Shown: in pieces, positions 13,835 to 22,388 of the stretch
Layout: every line of letters starts with the position of its first letter
Position numbering within the stretch: the first letter of the stretch is position 1
From: Leyella stercorea DSM 18206
Lineage (GTDB): Bacteria > Bacteroidota > Bacteroidia > Bacteroidales > Bacteroidaceae
Reading direction: 5' to 3'
DNA: 37,606 nucleotides
NCBI RefSeq assembly: GCF_000235885.1
Contig: NZ_JH379409.1
Span: forward strand, 1 to 37,606
Notes under the pieces: model-generated
The model's database searches: none
Told to the model about the DNA's origin: nothing
The model's input: only the letters and a program-made list of their open reading frames with translations
Made by a program: the position numbers and the translations under genes

Positions 13835-16800
13835 AAATAACTTCCTCTCATACCATCTATAGCATCATCATAGCGTTTTAGATATTTATCAACGATTTGT
13901 GTAGATAAGTCATCAAGATGAGGGCATCTACTACAAATACTATTCAACTGAATATTCCGTAGCAGCTCTAAATTTTCAACCGAGTCAGCAATTGATACAG
14001 ACTTGTTCTGACTTGCATTATCATTTATATCAAATGTTTGACAATCCGCTAACTTCTTAGGCTTTATCTGCTTTAATAATTGTCTGCAAGATACATAGGG
14101 CTTGTTTTGTATCAACCAGTTATAAACAGTAGTAAGGCAAAGCATCTGCTGATTTTCTCTTTCATCAAGTTGTTTTATCTCAATGGCATCAACATAACCA
14201 TCAAAAACCAAATGAAATAGGCTTTGCATTTTTTTTATCTTATCCTGAGCATCAGACAATAACATAGTCATTCTTTGTACTTCATTGATAAACCCAAGTG
14301 AGGGTTGGTAACACTGTCTGAAGAAGATTGTCAAATAAGTAGAATAATGTGAATACAAGGAGTTTAATTCCTTCAAATTATCTTTTGAACTTTTGACATA
14401 ATCATTCTCCTCTTTATTTTTTTCATAACCTAATCCGAATTTATTTATTTCGGATATCGGCAACTCTATGTTAGTATTTAAAATCTTATCACACACATTT
14501 TTATAAGCAAGGTCCATTTTGACATTGTGTGTTTTATCAACCCTGTGAATTTCATCTATAGCCTGCCAGTATTCTTTTATAACATCAACAAATAGTTTAC
14601 GCAAAGTAATTAATTGATCACAATAAGCCTTTCTGGAAGGAAGAACATAGCTCCTTTCATATAGATGCACCATCATTATGCGTGGTTCTTGCATCTCGTC
14701 AAGCGGCAGGTTTCCTCTACTTATATGTTTTTCAAAAGGCAAATCTATATCTTTAAAAATATCATCTTTTATAATTTCTGAATGATATGTATCTGCATTA
14801 GGAAAGGCTTTCCTAAGCAAATTAATATGATGCATATTAATATTATGTATTATATTACCATTTCCACATTGTTCTCCCGCAGTAAAATAATCGAAGAAAG
14901 AAAGACATTTGACCTCATTATCACAGATATCAAACTCCAAGATATTGTTTTGAATTCGAAATTGCTTAACGAAGTTTTCTTCCAGTTGATTATATGTGGT
15001 AGAATCGTAACCAGCCAGTTTAAGACCAAGAAGTACATCTGCCATTTCATCCAAATCATTCGAATTTTCAGCCTCTATCTTAAACTCTGAGAAATCAGGC
15101 CTGTAAGAGAGCTGTAGATTACATATTGTTAAGAATTTTGCCAACCAATAATATTCACGCCACTCTTTAGGTTTCTCCAAAGAAATAGAACAATCAAGCC
15201 ATCTATATAAATAAGCAAAGACATCTGTCTGCGAAGAAAATCTTTTCCTAACACCATCCATAGTAATTCCAATATAGATACCAAACATTTTATCTATAGA
15301 CTCATCAAGTTTGATTTCCGTAAAGTTGACAGGCAATAAGTTCTGCCAACATAGAGGTGCCGTTTGCCTTAACCAATCAAACGCAGTCTGATTATTCTCA
15401 ATATAAAGTTTGACTCCACACCATAACAAAGTCCTTGCCACTATATATGCTTGCATAGAGTTTATCTTCTTTCCATCCAGTTTCCTTAAAAGAGAGTCTG
15501 GGGTATATTTACCTTCATCTAAAAGGGTCATAAGGAACAAAGGATTAGTGTTTTCATTTATATGCTCAAACAGTTCCATGCCAATCTCCCATAACCCATT
15601 GTTATAATTCCGAAACACCTCTTCAACAATGATATGAGTTCTAATGGGGTGAACATCTGAAAACCCATCATCATTATAATCAAAGAATTCACCTTTCATC
15701 TGGTCTATACATCGAGAAAACTCTATTGGGGAAAGATGACACAAGTTACGAATGGCATCCACAGAAATATTACCCTGCAAGACATTTGACACAGCTACAT
15801 ACTGAAGGAGGAAGGCATTATCTTTATCCAGACTGGCTATCTGTCCAGAAATTCTTGATCTAAGAGGAACACCTTGAGTCAGGAAATACACATATTCAAG
15901 CAATGTTTGAGGGTGTCCACAATCATTCCATGCCTCGTCAAATATATCAATACGACACAAGTTTCTTTCGCATAGATTATCAAAAATATCCCTTGCTTCA
16001 GACTCTGTTAAATCTACAGCAAGAGTAGAGTAATGAAGGTTTGTGTTTATCTTGTTGAAACATCTATTCCAATCATCTTGTCTGATTGTCACTATACATT
16101 TTACAAATGGAGTATCTTCTATTTCATTTACCACCTGAATCCATGAAGTGTCGTATGGCTGTACATCCAAATATACGAAAGCTTCGCTCTTCAAACCTTT
16201 AGAAATATTGTTGACGGTAGCAATAATCTGCGATATGTTATTCTGATTTACATACTTAATCTCATATCGTAAAGGGCAGCCACAAATCTTCAAAAAGCGA
16301 TAAGCCAAACTGCTTTTTCCAGAACCAGAGACACCCGTTATGAAAACGAGACTATTGTCTTTCAGCTTATCATACAGCTGTTGCAACTTTTCTTCCATTA
16401 CTACATCATAATTCTTGGCAATATGAATTTCCTTTGCAGATACACCTTGATAATAAGATGTTTCAAAATTAGCATTTTCTTGATAATCTGACTGAAAAAG
16501 CGGAATCACCGTTAGTCCAAATTGAGTAAAGAATTCATTTTGGCGCACAGAAAGCTGAATAATCCGCCCAACCTGACAACATAAATCGTCATAGGTAGCA
16601 GACTTTCTATTTATCACAAGATAGCAAATCCACTGAATCAAATAATCCTTTACGATTAAAGGATCTATCGATGGGAAACGATTTTTTAATACAGATTCAA
16701 CACAGTTTTCCAACTCAGCTTCCGATTTAGACTGCCACAGGATTTTGGAAGCCAGTTTCTTAGAAGAAGCATAATCCAGATGAAGAGATTCCTCTTTTTT

Positions 16801-17154
16801 GAGTAGCTTTACAAGAGACGATGCCTTGGTCAATTTATCAGAAATCAACCCCCAGTCATTGCCATGCCCTACCGCCACAAACGAGATCTTAACCTCAGAA
16901 TTAGCGTCTAAACTATCCTTGCCACGAGAAAACAAAGAAGTGGACTTTGCCTTGGAAAACAGATCTGCATACCCGATTGCCCCAGAATAACATTTCACCT
17001 GTACGGTCTCAATAATTTTGCCACACAAATATATGTCTAAATCTTCTCTTCCTTCAGGCATGAACACCTCTTTAGAATCAGCCGACTCCAACATCCTATA
17101 CAACGTATAGAGATATTGGACGTGATAACCATATAATGTTGAAGCTACTGACAT
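13831..17154 (-). CDS. DUF4297/Cap4-like nuclease fused to STAND-type P-loop NTPase; candidate anti-phage effector
   Basis: A 1107-aa multidomain protein. The N-terminal region (about 1-150) begins GYHVQYLYTLYRML, as DUF4297 proteins do. It carries the PD-(D/E)XK-type residues EDLD (37-40) and ETVQVK (49-54), so a DNA-cutting effector is likely. A P-loop NTPase follows: Walker A GVSGSGKS (274-281), Walker B FVYLD (326-330) and a sensor stretch TIRQDDW (357-363). The rest, about 430-1107, is a long mostly helical region that could be a target sensor. Effector-STAND-sensor order is the plan of Avs-type antiviral STAND proteins, though this one is compact. It starts the three-gene ATGA-linked cassette inside a sugar operon, where it has no obvious biosynthetic role. 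The domain order is read from motifs; the defence function is inferred. Confidence 0.82.
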   Translation of the reverse strand: MSVASTLYGYHVQYLYTLYRMLESADSKEVFMPEGREDLDIYLCGKIIETVQVKCYSGAIGYADLFSKAKSTSLFSRGKDSLDANSEVKISFVAVGHGNDWGLISDKLTKASSLVKLLKKEESLHLDYASSKKLASKILWQSKSEAELENCVESVLKNRFPSIDPLIVKDYLIQWICYLVINRKSATYDDLCCQVGRIIQLSVRQNEFFTQFGLTVIPLFQSDYQENANFETSYYQGVSAKEIHIAKNYDVVMEEKLQQLYDKLKDNSLVFITGVSGSGKSSLAYRFLKICGCPLRYEIKYVNQNNISQIIATVNNISKGLKSEAFVYLDVQPYDTSWIQVVNEIEDTPFVKCIVTIRQDDWNRCFNKINTNLHYSTLAVDLTESEARDIFDNLCERNLCRIDIFDEAWNDCGHPQTLLEYVYFLTQGVPLRSRISGQIASLDKDNAFLLQYVAVSNVLQGNISVDAIRNLCHLSPIEFSRCIDQMKGEFFDYNDDGFSDVHPIRTHIIVEEVFRNYNNGLWEIGMELFEHINENTNPLFLMTLLDEGKYTPDSLLRKLDGKKINSMQAYIVARTLLWCGVKLYIENNQTAFDWLRQTAPLCWQNLLPVNFTEIKLDESIDKMFGIYIGITMDGVRKRFSSQTDVFAYLYRWLDCSISLEKPKEWREYYWLAKFLTICNLQLSYRPDFSEFKIEAENSNDLDEMADVLLGLKLAGYDSTTYNQLEENFVKQFRIQNNILEFDICDNEVKCLSFFDYFTAGEQCGNGNIIHNINMHHINLLRKAFPNADTYHSEIIKDDIFKDIDLPFEKHISRGNLPLDEMQEPRIMMVHLYERSYVLPSRKAYCDQLITLRKLFVDVIKEYWQAIDEIHRVDKTHNVKMDLAYKNVCDKILNTNIELPISEINKFGLGYEKNKEENDYVKSSKDNLKELNSLYSHYSTYLTIFFRQCYQPSLGFINEVQRMTMLLSDAQDKIKKMQSLFHLVFDGYVDAIEIKQLDERENQQMLCLTTVYNWLIQNKPYVSCRQLLKQIKPKKLADCQTFDINDNASQNKSVSIADSVENLELLRNIQLNSICSRCPHLDDLSTQIVDKYLKRYDDAIDGMRGSYL

Positions 17155-17192
17155 AACTATAACCCTTTTTAATCAGATTCGTTTGTATTCAA

Positions 17193-17583
17193 TTATATTA
17201 TTTTATTGACTAATATGCTAGCTACAATCTTTAAAACCACGTCATCTATCATTTCTTTTGCAAGATTAGAAATTTTGTAAAAACAGCCTCTACTCTTCGC
17301 CTCTTTGGTTAAATTACAATGTTCTTGATTATTACACTTCAAAGAGATATTATAGTATTTAAGAGTGCCGGAATGTTATCTTTTGGTGAACTAAAAATGA
17401 CAACCACATTACAGACTCACAGGTAGGAAGTCCACTTGTCAAATTCGCAACATTATCCTCTTCGTTTTTATAAAGTTGAGAATAAGATATACCTCTTGCA
17501 TATTTTAATATCATGTCCATAAAACATTCATGCTTTTATTCAGAACTCTGTAAAATTCTTTTTCGTTAGAAACAAAGACATCA
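17193..17583 (-). pseudogene. decayed small gene, coding-like segments in three frames
   Basis: The 426-bp space between the membrane-protein gene and the nuclease-NTPase gene is not empty. On the minus strand, protein-like segments follow one another in shifting frames. DDVFVSNEKEFYRVLNKSMN comes first, at about 17579-17517. MDMILKYARGISYSQL onward runs from 17520 to about 17410 in a second frame. CNVVVIFSSPKDNIPALL runs from about 17410 to 17360. KYYNISLKCNNQEHCN onward, ending SILVNKII, stops with TAA at 17195-17193. Together they would give one protein of about 125 aa broken by several frameshifts. I do not recognise the family. A short intact alternative (53 aa, 17359-17520) exists within it. 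Confidence 0.55.
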
Positions 17584-18978
17584 TCTTATCAATACTGTAT
17601 TCCAGATAATAGGAATTTGTGTTCCTATCCATTTAATGATGCCATCAGCATTGTTGATTAAATATGGTAACACTACAATAAGGGCAATGTTCCATACATA
17701 TTTCAAGACCTTGACTCCATACAATTTGTCCAATTTTTCAACATTATCAAAAGCCTTTTCATCATTCTGCAAGAGCAACTTTTCTCTTTCAACCTTTTTG
17801 GCTCTATAAAAAGCTTTCAGAGATGATATATACAGTTTTGCGCTCCATCTGGCATGGTTTACCCTCATTATAAGCAACAGAGATACAATAAACCAAACCC
17901 ACCCATTAGCAAACTTAAAACAGAGCCACAATACTATGAGAATCAGGCCTTCATTATAAACGAACGTCTTAAAAAGAAAGTTGTGAATCTTGGCAAGTCC
18001 ACCATTGTGGTCAGGGTTATATAAATCGATTTTTAACTTATAGTGCTTTAATGCCTCAAAAACAGGAAAATATAAAACAGTCATGTTGTAGACATAAAGC
18101 AGCGATGCCACCATCATCACCCCGCTTAGCATAAATGCAAAAGAACATATATGGAAAGAAGAGTTAGAGAAGTAGTTATATACAACTAACGAACTGATTC
18201 CTATCAAGCCGCCCAAAAGAGAACACTTATAAGAATTTGCTTTTAGTTTTCTGTCCTTTACATATTTTATCTGACTTAGCATATTGATATTGCCGTCAAC
18301 ATTTTCGAACAAGCTCAAATTGTAAGCTCTACGAGCAAAGTAATTGTAAAATGAAGCCAATCTAATTCCGCTCCAAAGAACCAACATCAACAACAAAAGA
18401 TAAGGCAATACCTGTTTATACAAACAAACCGTTTCTTGATATGTCATTCCAAAGAACTCTCCTGTCCAGGGCTGTGTAAGACGCAGCAACAGATAAGACA
18501 ATAAAATGCAGAATATAAAGATTAGGAAAGGAACGACTGATATCAATTCTTGCTTAGAAAGCAAGTAAAATTCAACAGGTTTAATCTTCACATCATCTAC
18601 ATTTTGTACATTCACAATCCTCTTGAACATTGCAATATTTTCATTGGCAGGAATATCGAAATCTTCAATCACGCGAGAACATCGTTCCTTGTCATGCTTA
18701 TCAAAACAACGCAAAGCAAGCAAGAACACATGTTCGAGCGGAAAATGTTCGTACCGAATCATAGGATAATCAAAAGCATGATGAACGACATAGTCTCTAA
18801 AAGCCAATGCTTTCTGCTTCCTGGAACCTTTTCCTTCATATACCGCAATAACATTATTACTAATTTCCCGACATTTATCATTGGTCAAATAAAAGTCATA
18901 ATGCTCCTTGCACATATAGTTTCTATATATGCTATGGTTGCACCCGGGAATGTTGCAATGTTCTTTGTTGTATTTCAT
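17581..18978 (-). CDS. membrane protein with N-terminal Cys/His zinc-binding-like motif
   Basis: A 465-aa protein of no recognised family. Residues 8-27 form C-x4-C-x9-C-x2-H-Y (CNIPGC ... CKEHY), like the small zinc-binding motif of various phage and mobile-element proteins. A soluble helical segment runs to about 140. Roughly six membrane helices follow, at about 147-167, 188-210, 252-270, 275-305, 338-374 (perhaps a pair) and 428-443. NPDHNGGL (321-328) lies before the fifth and resembles a PD-x-x-GGL motif I associate with several uncharacterised bacterial membrane proteins. It starts 21 bases after the pyruvyl-transferase stop, and the decayed gene follows at once. It could be a membrane effector of the adjacent cassette or a polysaccharide-locus protein; the zinc-like head favours the former weakly. 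Confidence 0.78.
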   Translation of the reverse strand: MKYNKEHCNIPGCNHSIYRNYMCKEHYDFYLTNDKCREISNNVIAVYEGKGSRKQKALAFRDYVVHHAFDYPMIRYEHFPLEHVFLLALRCFDKHDKERCSRVIEDFDIPANENIAMFKRIVNVQNVDDVKIKPVEFYLLSKQELISVVPFLIFIFCILLSYLLLRLTQPWTGEFFGMTYQETVCLYKQVLPYLLLLMLVLWSGIRLASFYNYFARRAYNLSLFENVDGNINMLSQIKYVKDRKLKANSYKCSLLGGLIGISSLVVYNYFSNSSFHICSFAFMLSGVMMVASLLYVYNMTVLYFPVFEALKHYKLKIDLYNPDHNGGLAKIHNFLFKTFVYNEGLILIVLWLCFKFANGWVWFIVSLLLIMRVNHARWSAKLYISSLKAFYRAKKVEREKLLLQNDEKAFDNVEKLDKLYGVKVLKYVWNIALIVVLPYLINNADGIIKWIGTQIPIIWNTVLIR

Positions 18979-18999
18979 ATATGTGTTAATGCAAATAGA

Positions 19000-20148
19000 C
19001 TATTTTTTCAATGCTTTTTCCAAATAAGATGTACTATCTTTACGAAGCATTTCTATATGCTTTTGAACATAATTGGCATCATAGAAAGAGAAGAAAGGTA
19101 ATTTGTCTCCTTCATAAACAATTCTACCCATCAAATTAACAGAATTGAGCAATGAAGTTATACGCGCATTACTACCTCTTTTTGAATTCAATACCGTATA
19201 AAAGGGTGTGCAAAAATTTACAGAAAAGGCTGTTCCATGAAAAGAATTAGTAACGACACAAGATGCATTCTTAATAAGCCACAAGAACTCTGCAGGACCA
19301 GCATCCTTGATCACCCTCATACCATTTGGGGCGTTTACTGCGTATGCCCGTTTTGCCAGATAATAAATAGGACACTTCATTTCCTCAGCTATACTCTTAG
19401 CCAAAGAAGGCAACGTTTCTGATGGCAGCAGTTGATATACTAATATGTATCTGGATGGCATATGTGGATATGCAAGCATGATGTTTCCCCATTGCTTCTT
19501 GTTCAAGAGCAGTGTAGGATCCAACACACAAGTAGCATCCCTTCCTGTAAGAGTCTTTACCAAACAAACTCCTGTTTGTTCACGAACACTCAGATAATCA
19601 ATATTAGACAGCAGCCTTTTATATTTTTCATATAAAGAAGCGGGAATGTTACTAACCCCAAAACTAGAAGCATAAGAAATCTTTTTAGCTTCTTTAGGGG
19701 CAAAAGTCAGGAAATAAGGTTCAATACTTGACGATGCCGATGGATTCCACACTTGGTCACTCCCCACTACATATACATCATAATCCATTTTGGTCTGATA
19801 CAACTCAGGCATAGATAGATACCTCTTACTCATTCTGGTATTTATCTTATGGAAATCCTCAAATCGTTGAATTCGTCTTTTAACAGTTGGATATAACAAT
19901 GGTAATATTTTAGCCACTATTCTGTTTACCAAACGATATTTCACCCAATACATCAACCTCCCCTTTACACTCATGGAAACAAAAGGGGCAGAGATTCTTG
20001 TATCTTTAAAATTCCAATTTTTATAATAGCAATAGTCAATAATTTCAGTCTCATATCCCATGCCTTGCAACACTTTTATGGTTGCGGTAGCTTGGAGTTC
20101 TGCACCATAATTATTAACTTTTTCTATCGTTATTACACCAATCTTCAT
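19000..20148 (-). CDS. polysaccharide pyruvyl transferase family protein
   Basis: A 382-aa enzyme of the PS_pyruv_trans family, which transfers pyruvate from phosphoenolpyruvate onto a sugar to form a ketal and gives the polysaccharide negative charge. Family features include KVNNYGAELQATA (10-22), YVVGSDQVWNP, ISYASSFGV, VLDPTLLL and the C-terminal CVVTNSFHGTAFSV. Its start overlaps the end of the FrhB-like gene by four bases, and this pair is a common arrangement in bacterial polysaccharide loci. It is cytoplasmic and acts on a lipid-linked intermediate. The acceptor sugar is unknown. Confidence 0.93.
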   Translation of the reverse strand: MKIGVITIEKVNNYGAELQATATIKVLQGMGYETEIIDYCYYKNWNFKDTRISAPFVSMSVKGRLMYWVKYRLVNRIVAKILPLLYPTVKRRIQRFEDFHKINTRMSKRYLSMPELYQTKMDYDVYVVGSDQVWNPSASSSIEPYFLTFAPKEAKKISYASSFGVSNIPASLYEKYKRLLSNIDYLSVREQTGVCLVKTLTGRDATCVLDPTLLLNKKQWGNIMLAYPHMPSRYILVYQLLPSETLPSLAKSIAEEMKCPIYYLAKRAYAVNAPNGMRVIKDAGPAEFLWLIKNASCVVTNSFHGTAFSVNFCTPFYTVLNSKRGSNARITSLLNSVNLMGRIVYEGDKLPFFSFYDANYVQKHIEMLRKDSTSYLEKALKK

Positions 20149-21338
20149 AATACGTCCTTATATTTCTTCATCACGATTTTTTTCATTCTCTTAGCATACC
20201 ACTTAGTCATCAACTTGTAAGGAGCCCATAAGAATATCCATGGATATTTACGAGTTAGAATTGCAAGCCTGACTTTCTCTGGTAATACTTTCCTAAAGAA
20301 ATTAGGAAATAAGACCAAAGGATGATATTGAACAAACTTGTATCCATTATAAAGATTGGAATTGCTGTTTATAGCTTGCTGCAAAGATGCAGGATAAGTT
20401 TCAATACCATCAGCAGATTCCACAAGCAAGTTTCCATGCTGATTATTAGTTATAATAAGATTTACTCCCAACTTATATTCTTCCTCCTTTTTCGCTCCAC
20501 CCCAGAAATCTGCAAGTGTAATATCAGCAACACGCTCTATAGAGGAAAACATACAGTTACTACAACTTTTCCTATCAAGCAACCATGTAGAGAATATCTG
20601 ATAAAAGACATCATCCTCTCGTTTCATTGTTTTCTTCTCATCCCCATCCCAATAAGTACAACATTGCGAAACATAATAAGCCTGTCCATGCTCCTTGTTC
20701 CTAAAAGAATAGAGTTTATCAAAATGATGAACCTTCTTCGCTATATCCAAAGCTTCTTGACTTGCTATTCCATGACAAACCAACTCTACAGTCCATAAGT
20801 GCTCAGTGTTTCTTTTCTTACCCAAGAAGCCATAAAGTCCTGCAACTTGACAAGGAGTACCAGAAAATAGTACATCATGCTGATCTCTTAAGCACTGAGC
20901 AACCTGATGATAGATTCCATCCGTATCACTTTGAATATACTTGCTATTCATTAAAAGAGGAACATCCTCTAATCTATCAATCATAATATGTTTGACATGG
21001 TCATTGTCTAAAGTAGCGCCAAAAACAACAGGACTTTTCATCTGTAGGAAAAAACTTTGAGCAATACTCCCAAAGGCACCTCCGCTGGCACCATGATATC
21101 GCGTTTTCTCATCAGTTGCCCATCCGCCATAAGCCTGCATATCACTCACCTTGTTTTTAGATATTGACGTCACTACTGGACATACCTTTTCACACAGTTT
21201 ACACTCTACACACATGTCAGAATTCACCTTAGGGAATGGCATGCCATTTTTAAGCACCACTGAGATAGCCCTATGTCTGCATGTATCTTTGCAAGCAAGA
21301 CAACCTGTACAATATTTATCTTTTGCTAATTTCGGCAT
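20145..21338 (-). CDS. FrhB/FdhB-like iron-sulfur protein (coenzyme F420 hydrogenase beta-subunit family)
   Basis: A 397-aa protein with two N-terminal [4Fe-4S] ferredoxin clusters, each C-x2-C-x2-C-x3-C (Cys 10, 13, 16, 20 and Cys 43, 46, 49, 53). An FrhB/FdhB-type flavin domain follows, marked by YHGASGGAFGSIAQSF, SGTPCQVAGL and ADITLADFWG. In methanogens the family handles F420, but bacterial copies in polysaccharide loci do not. There they sit beside pyruvyl transferases and probably carry out a redox step on a sugar or on the pyruvyl group. Coupling here is tight (4-bp overlap with the pyruvyl transferase, 13-bp overlap with the upstream GT4). The exact reaction is unknown. Confidence 0.92.
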   Translation of the reverse strand: MPKLAKDKYCTGCLACKDTCRHRAISVVLKNGMPFPKVNSDMCVECKLCEKVCPVVTSISKNKVSDMQAYGGWATDEKTRYHGASGGAFGSIAQSFFLQMKSPVVFGATLDNDHVKHIMIDRLEDVPLLMNSKYIQSDTDGIYHQVAQCLRDQHDVLFSGTPCQVAGLYGFLGKKRNTEHLWTVELVCHGIASQEALDIAKKVHHFDKLYSFRNKEHGQAYYVSQCCTYWDGDEKKTMKREDDVFYQIFSTWLLDRKSCSNCMFSSIERVADITLADFWGGAKKEEEYKLGVNLIITNNQHGNLLVESADGIETYPASLQQAINSNSNLYNGYKFVQYHPLVLFPNFFRKVLPEKVRLAILTRKYPWIFLWAPYKLMTKWYAKRMKKIVMKKYKDVL

Positions 21339-22384
21339 AATATTTCTTTATATTTATCACCTATTTCGCTATTAATTTGCTTTATATTAAAACATGTATT
21401 TACCAATTTATCAGCCTCATTAACCATAGAGGTTCTCAAGCACTCATTTCCCATCAGTTGCTCTAAATCATTTGCCAAAGCATCGATATTGTAAGTATCA
21501 AAAATCAGGCAGTCCTTTCCGTGATTCAACACATGTTCTATACCTCCTACAGGAGTAGTAATCACAGGTATGCCATAAGCCAAAGCATCAAGGACACCCA
21601 TAGGAAATCCTTCGCCCCAACTCGGCAGACAATAAATAGAAGCACGCTGGAAAGTTTCTGTTTTCTGATTTCCGCTCACCCATCCCAAGAATTCTACCCG
21701 TTGTTTCGGAATACCCAACTCTTCTCTCAGTTGTTTTGCTTTATCTATCTCACCATTACCAGCAAACACAAGTTTCCAGTCAGGAAACTTATCTGTTACC
21801 TTAGCAAAAGCTTCCAACAAACGGTTGTATCCCTTTCTGTCTGACAAAATACCTGCATATAAGATTTCTTTCTTACGCATGGAGAAATTACGCTTCACTT
21901 GTGGACAAGGATTATACACCACGCTCATATCAAAATGATTATTAGGGAAAGCCTGATTTATCCATGTAACCCATTGAGGAGACAACACCAACAATTTATC
22001 AGAGCATTCAAACAATTGTTTTATCTTACCGGAAAATTCAGAATCAAACAAATGTTTCTCTGTTGCAGGGTGAAAATGAACAATTATTCTCTTGTGAAAA
22101 CATTTGGCAATCTTAGCAAAAATCAATTTCCGATCAACAGAAGTTCTCAACCCCACATGTATATGCACAATATCATACCACGGCAGCAGCACCATATATT
22201 CAATAAGTGCAGTAACAAGATACCACAATTTCCTCCATACCGGACCATCACGATGCGTCTGGATCCACCGACAATGATACTTCTTCCATTGCTCACCAGT
22301 CTCATGAGCTTTCACAACCGAAGTAATACCACCACGAGTCTTTCTACTCGTGGCTACGACTAACACTCTTGGATTATGTTTCAT
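21326..22384 (-). CDS. GT4-family glycosyltransferase
   Basis: A 352-aa GT-B glycosyltransferase. The N-terminal RKTRGGITSVVKAH segment (14-27) is the glycine-rich acceptor-side loop. The C-terminal half has ILYAGILSDRKGYNRLLEAF, LVFAGNGE, VEFLGWVSG and PSWGEGFPMGVLDALAYGIPVI. The usual E-x7-E signature is E-x7-D here (EGFPMGVLD), a conservative change. It probably adds one sugar of the repeat unit on the cytoplasmic side. It lies four bases from the acyltransferase gene upstream and overlaps the FrhB-like gene by 13 bases. Confidence 0.93.
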   Translation of the reverse strand: MKHNPRVLVVATSRKTRGGITSVVKAHETGEQWKKYHCRWIQTHRDGPVWRKLWYLVTALIEYMVLLPWYDIVHIHVGLRTSVDRKLIFAKIAKCFHKRIIVHFHPATEKHLFDSEFSGKIKQLFECSDKLLVLSPQWVTWINQAFPNNHFDMSVVYNPCPQVKRNFSMRKKEILYAGILSDRKGYNRLLEAFAKVTDKFPDWKLVFAGNGEIDKAKQLREELGIPKQRVEFLGWVSGNQKTETFQRASIYCLPSWGEGFPMGVLDALAYGIPVITTPVGGIEHVLNHGKDCLIFDTYNIDALANDLEQLMGNECLRTSMVNEADKLVNTCFNIKQINSEIGDKYKEILCRN

Positions 22385-22388
22385 AAAA

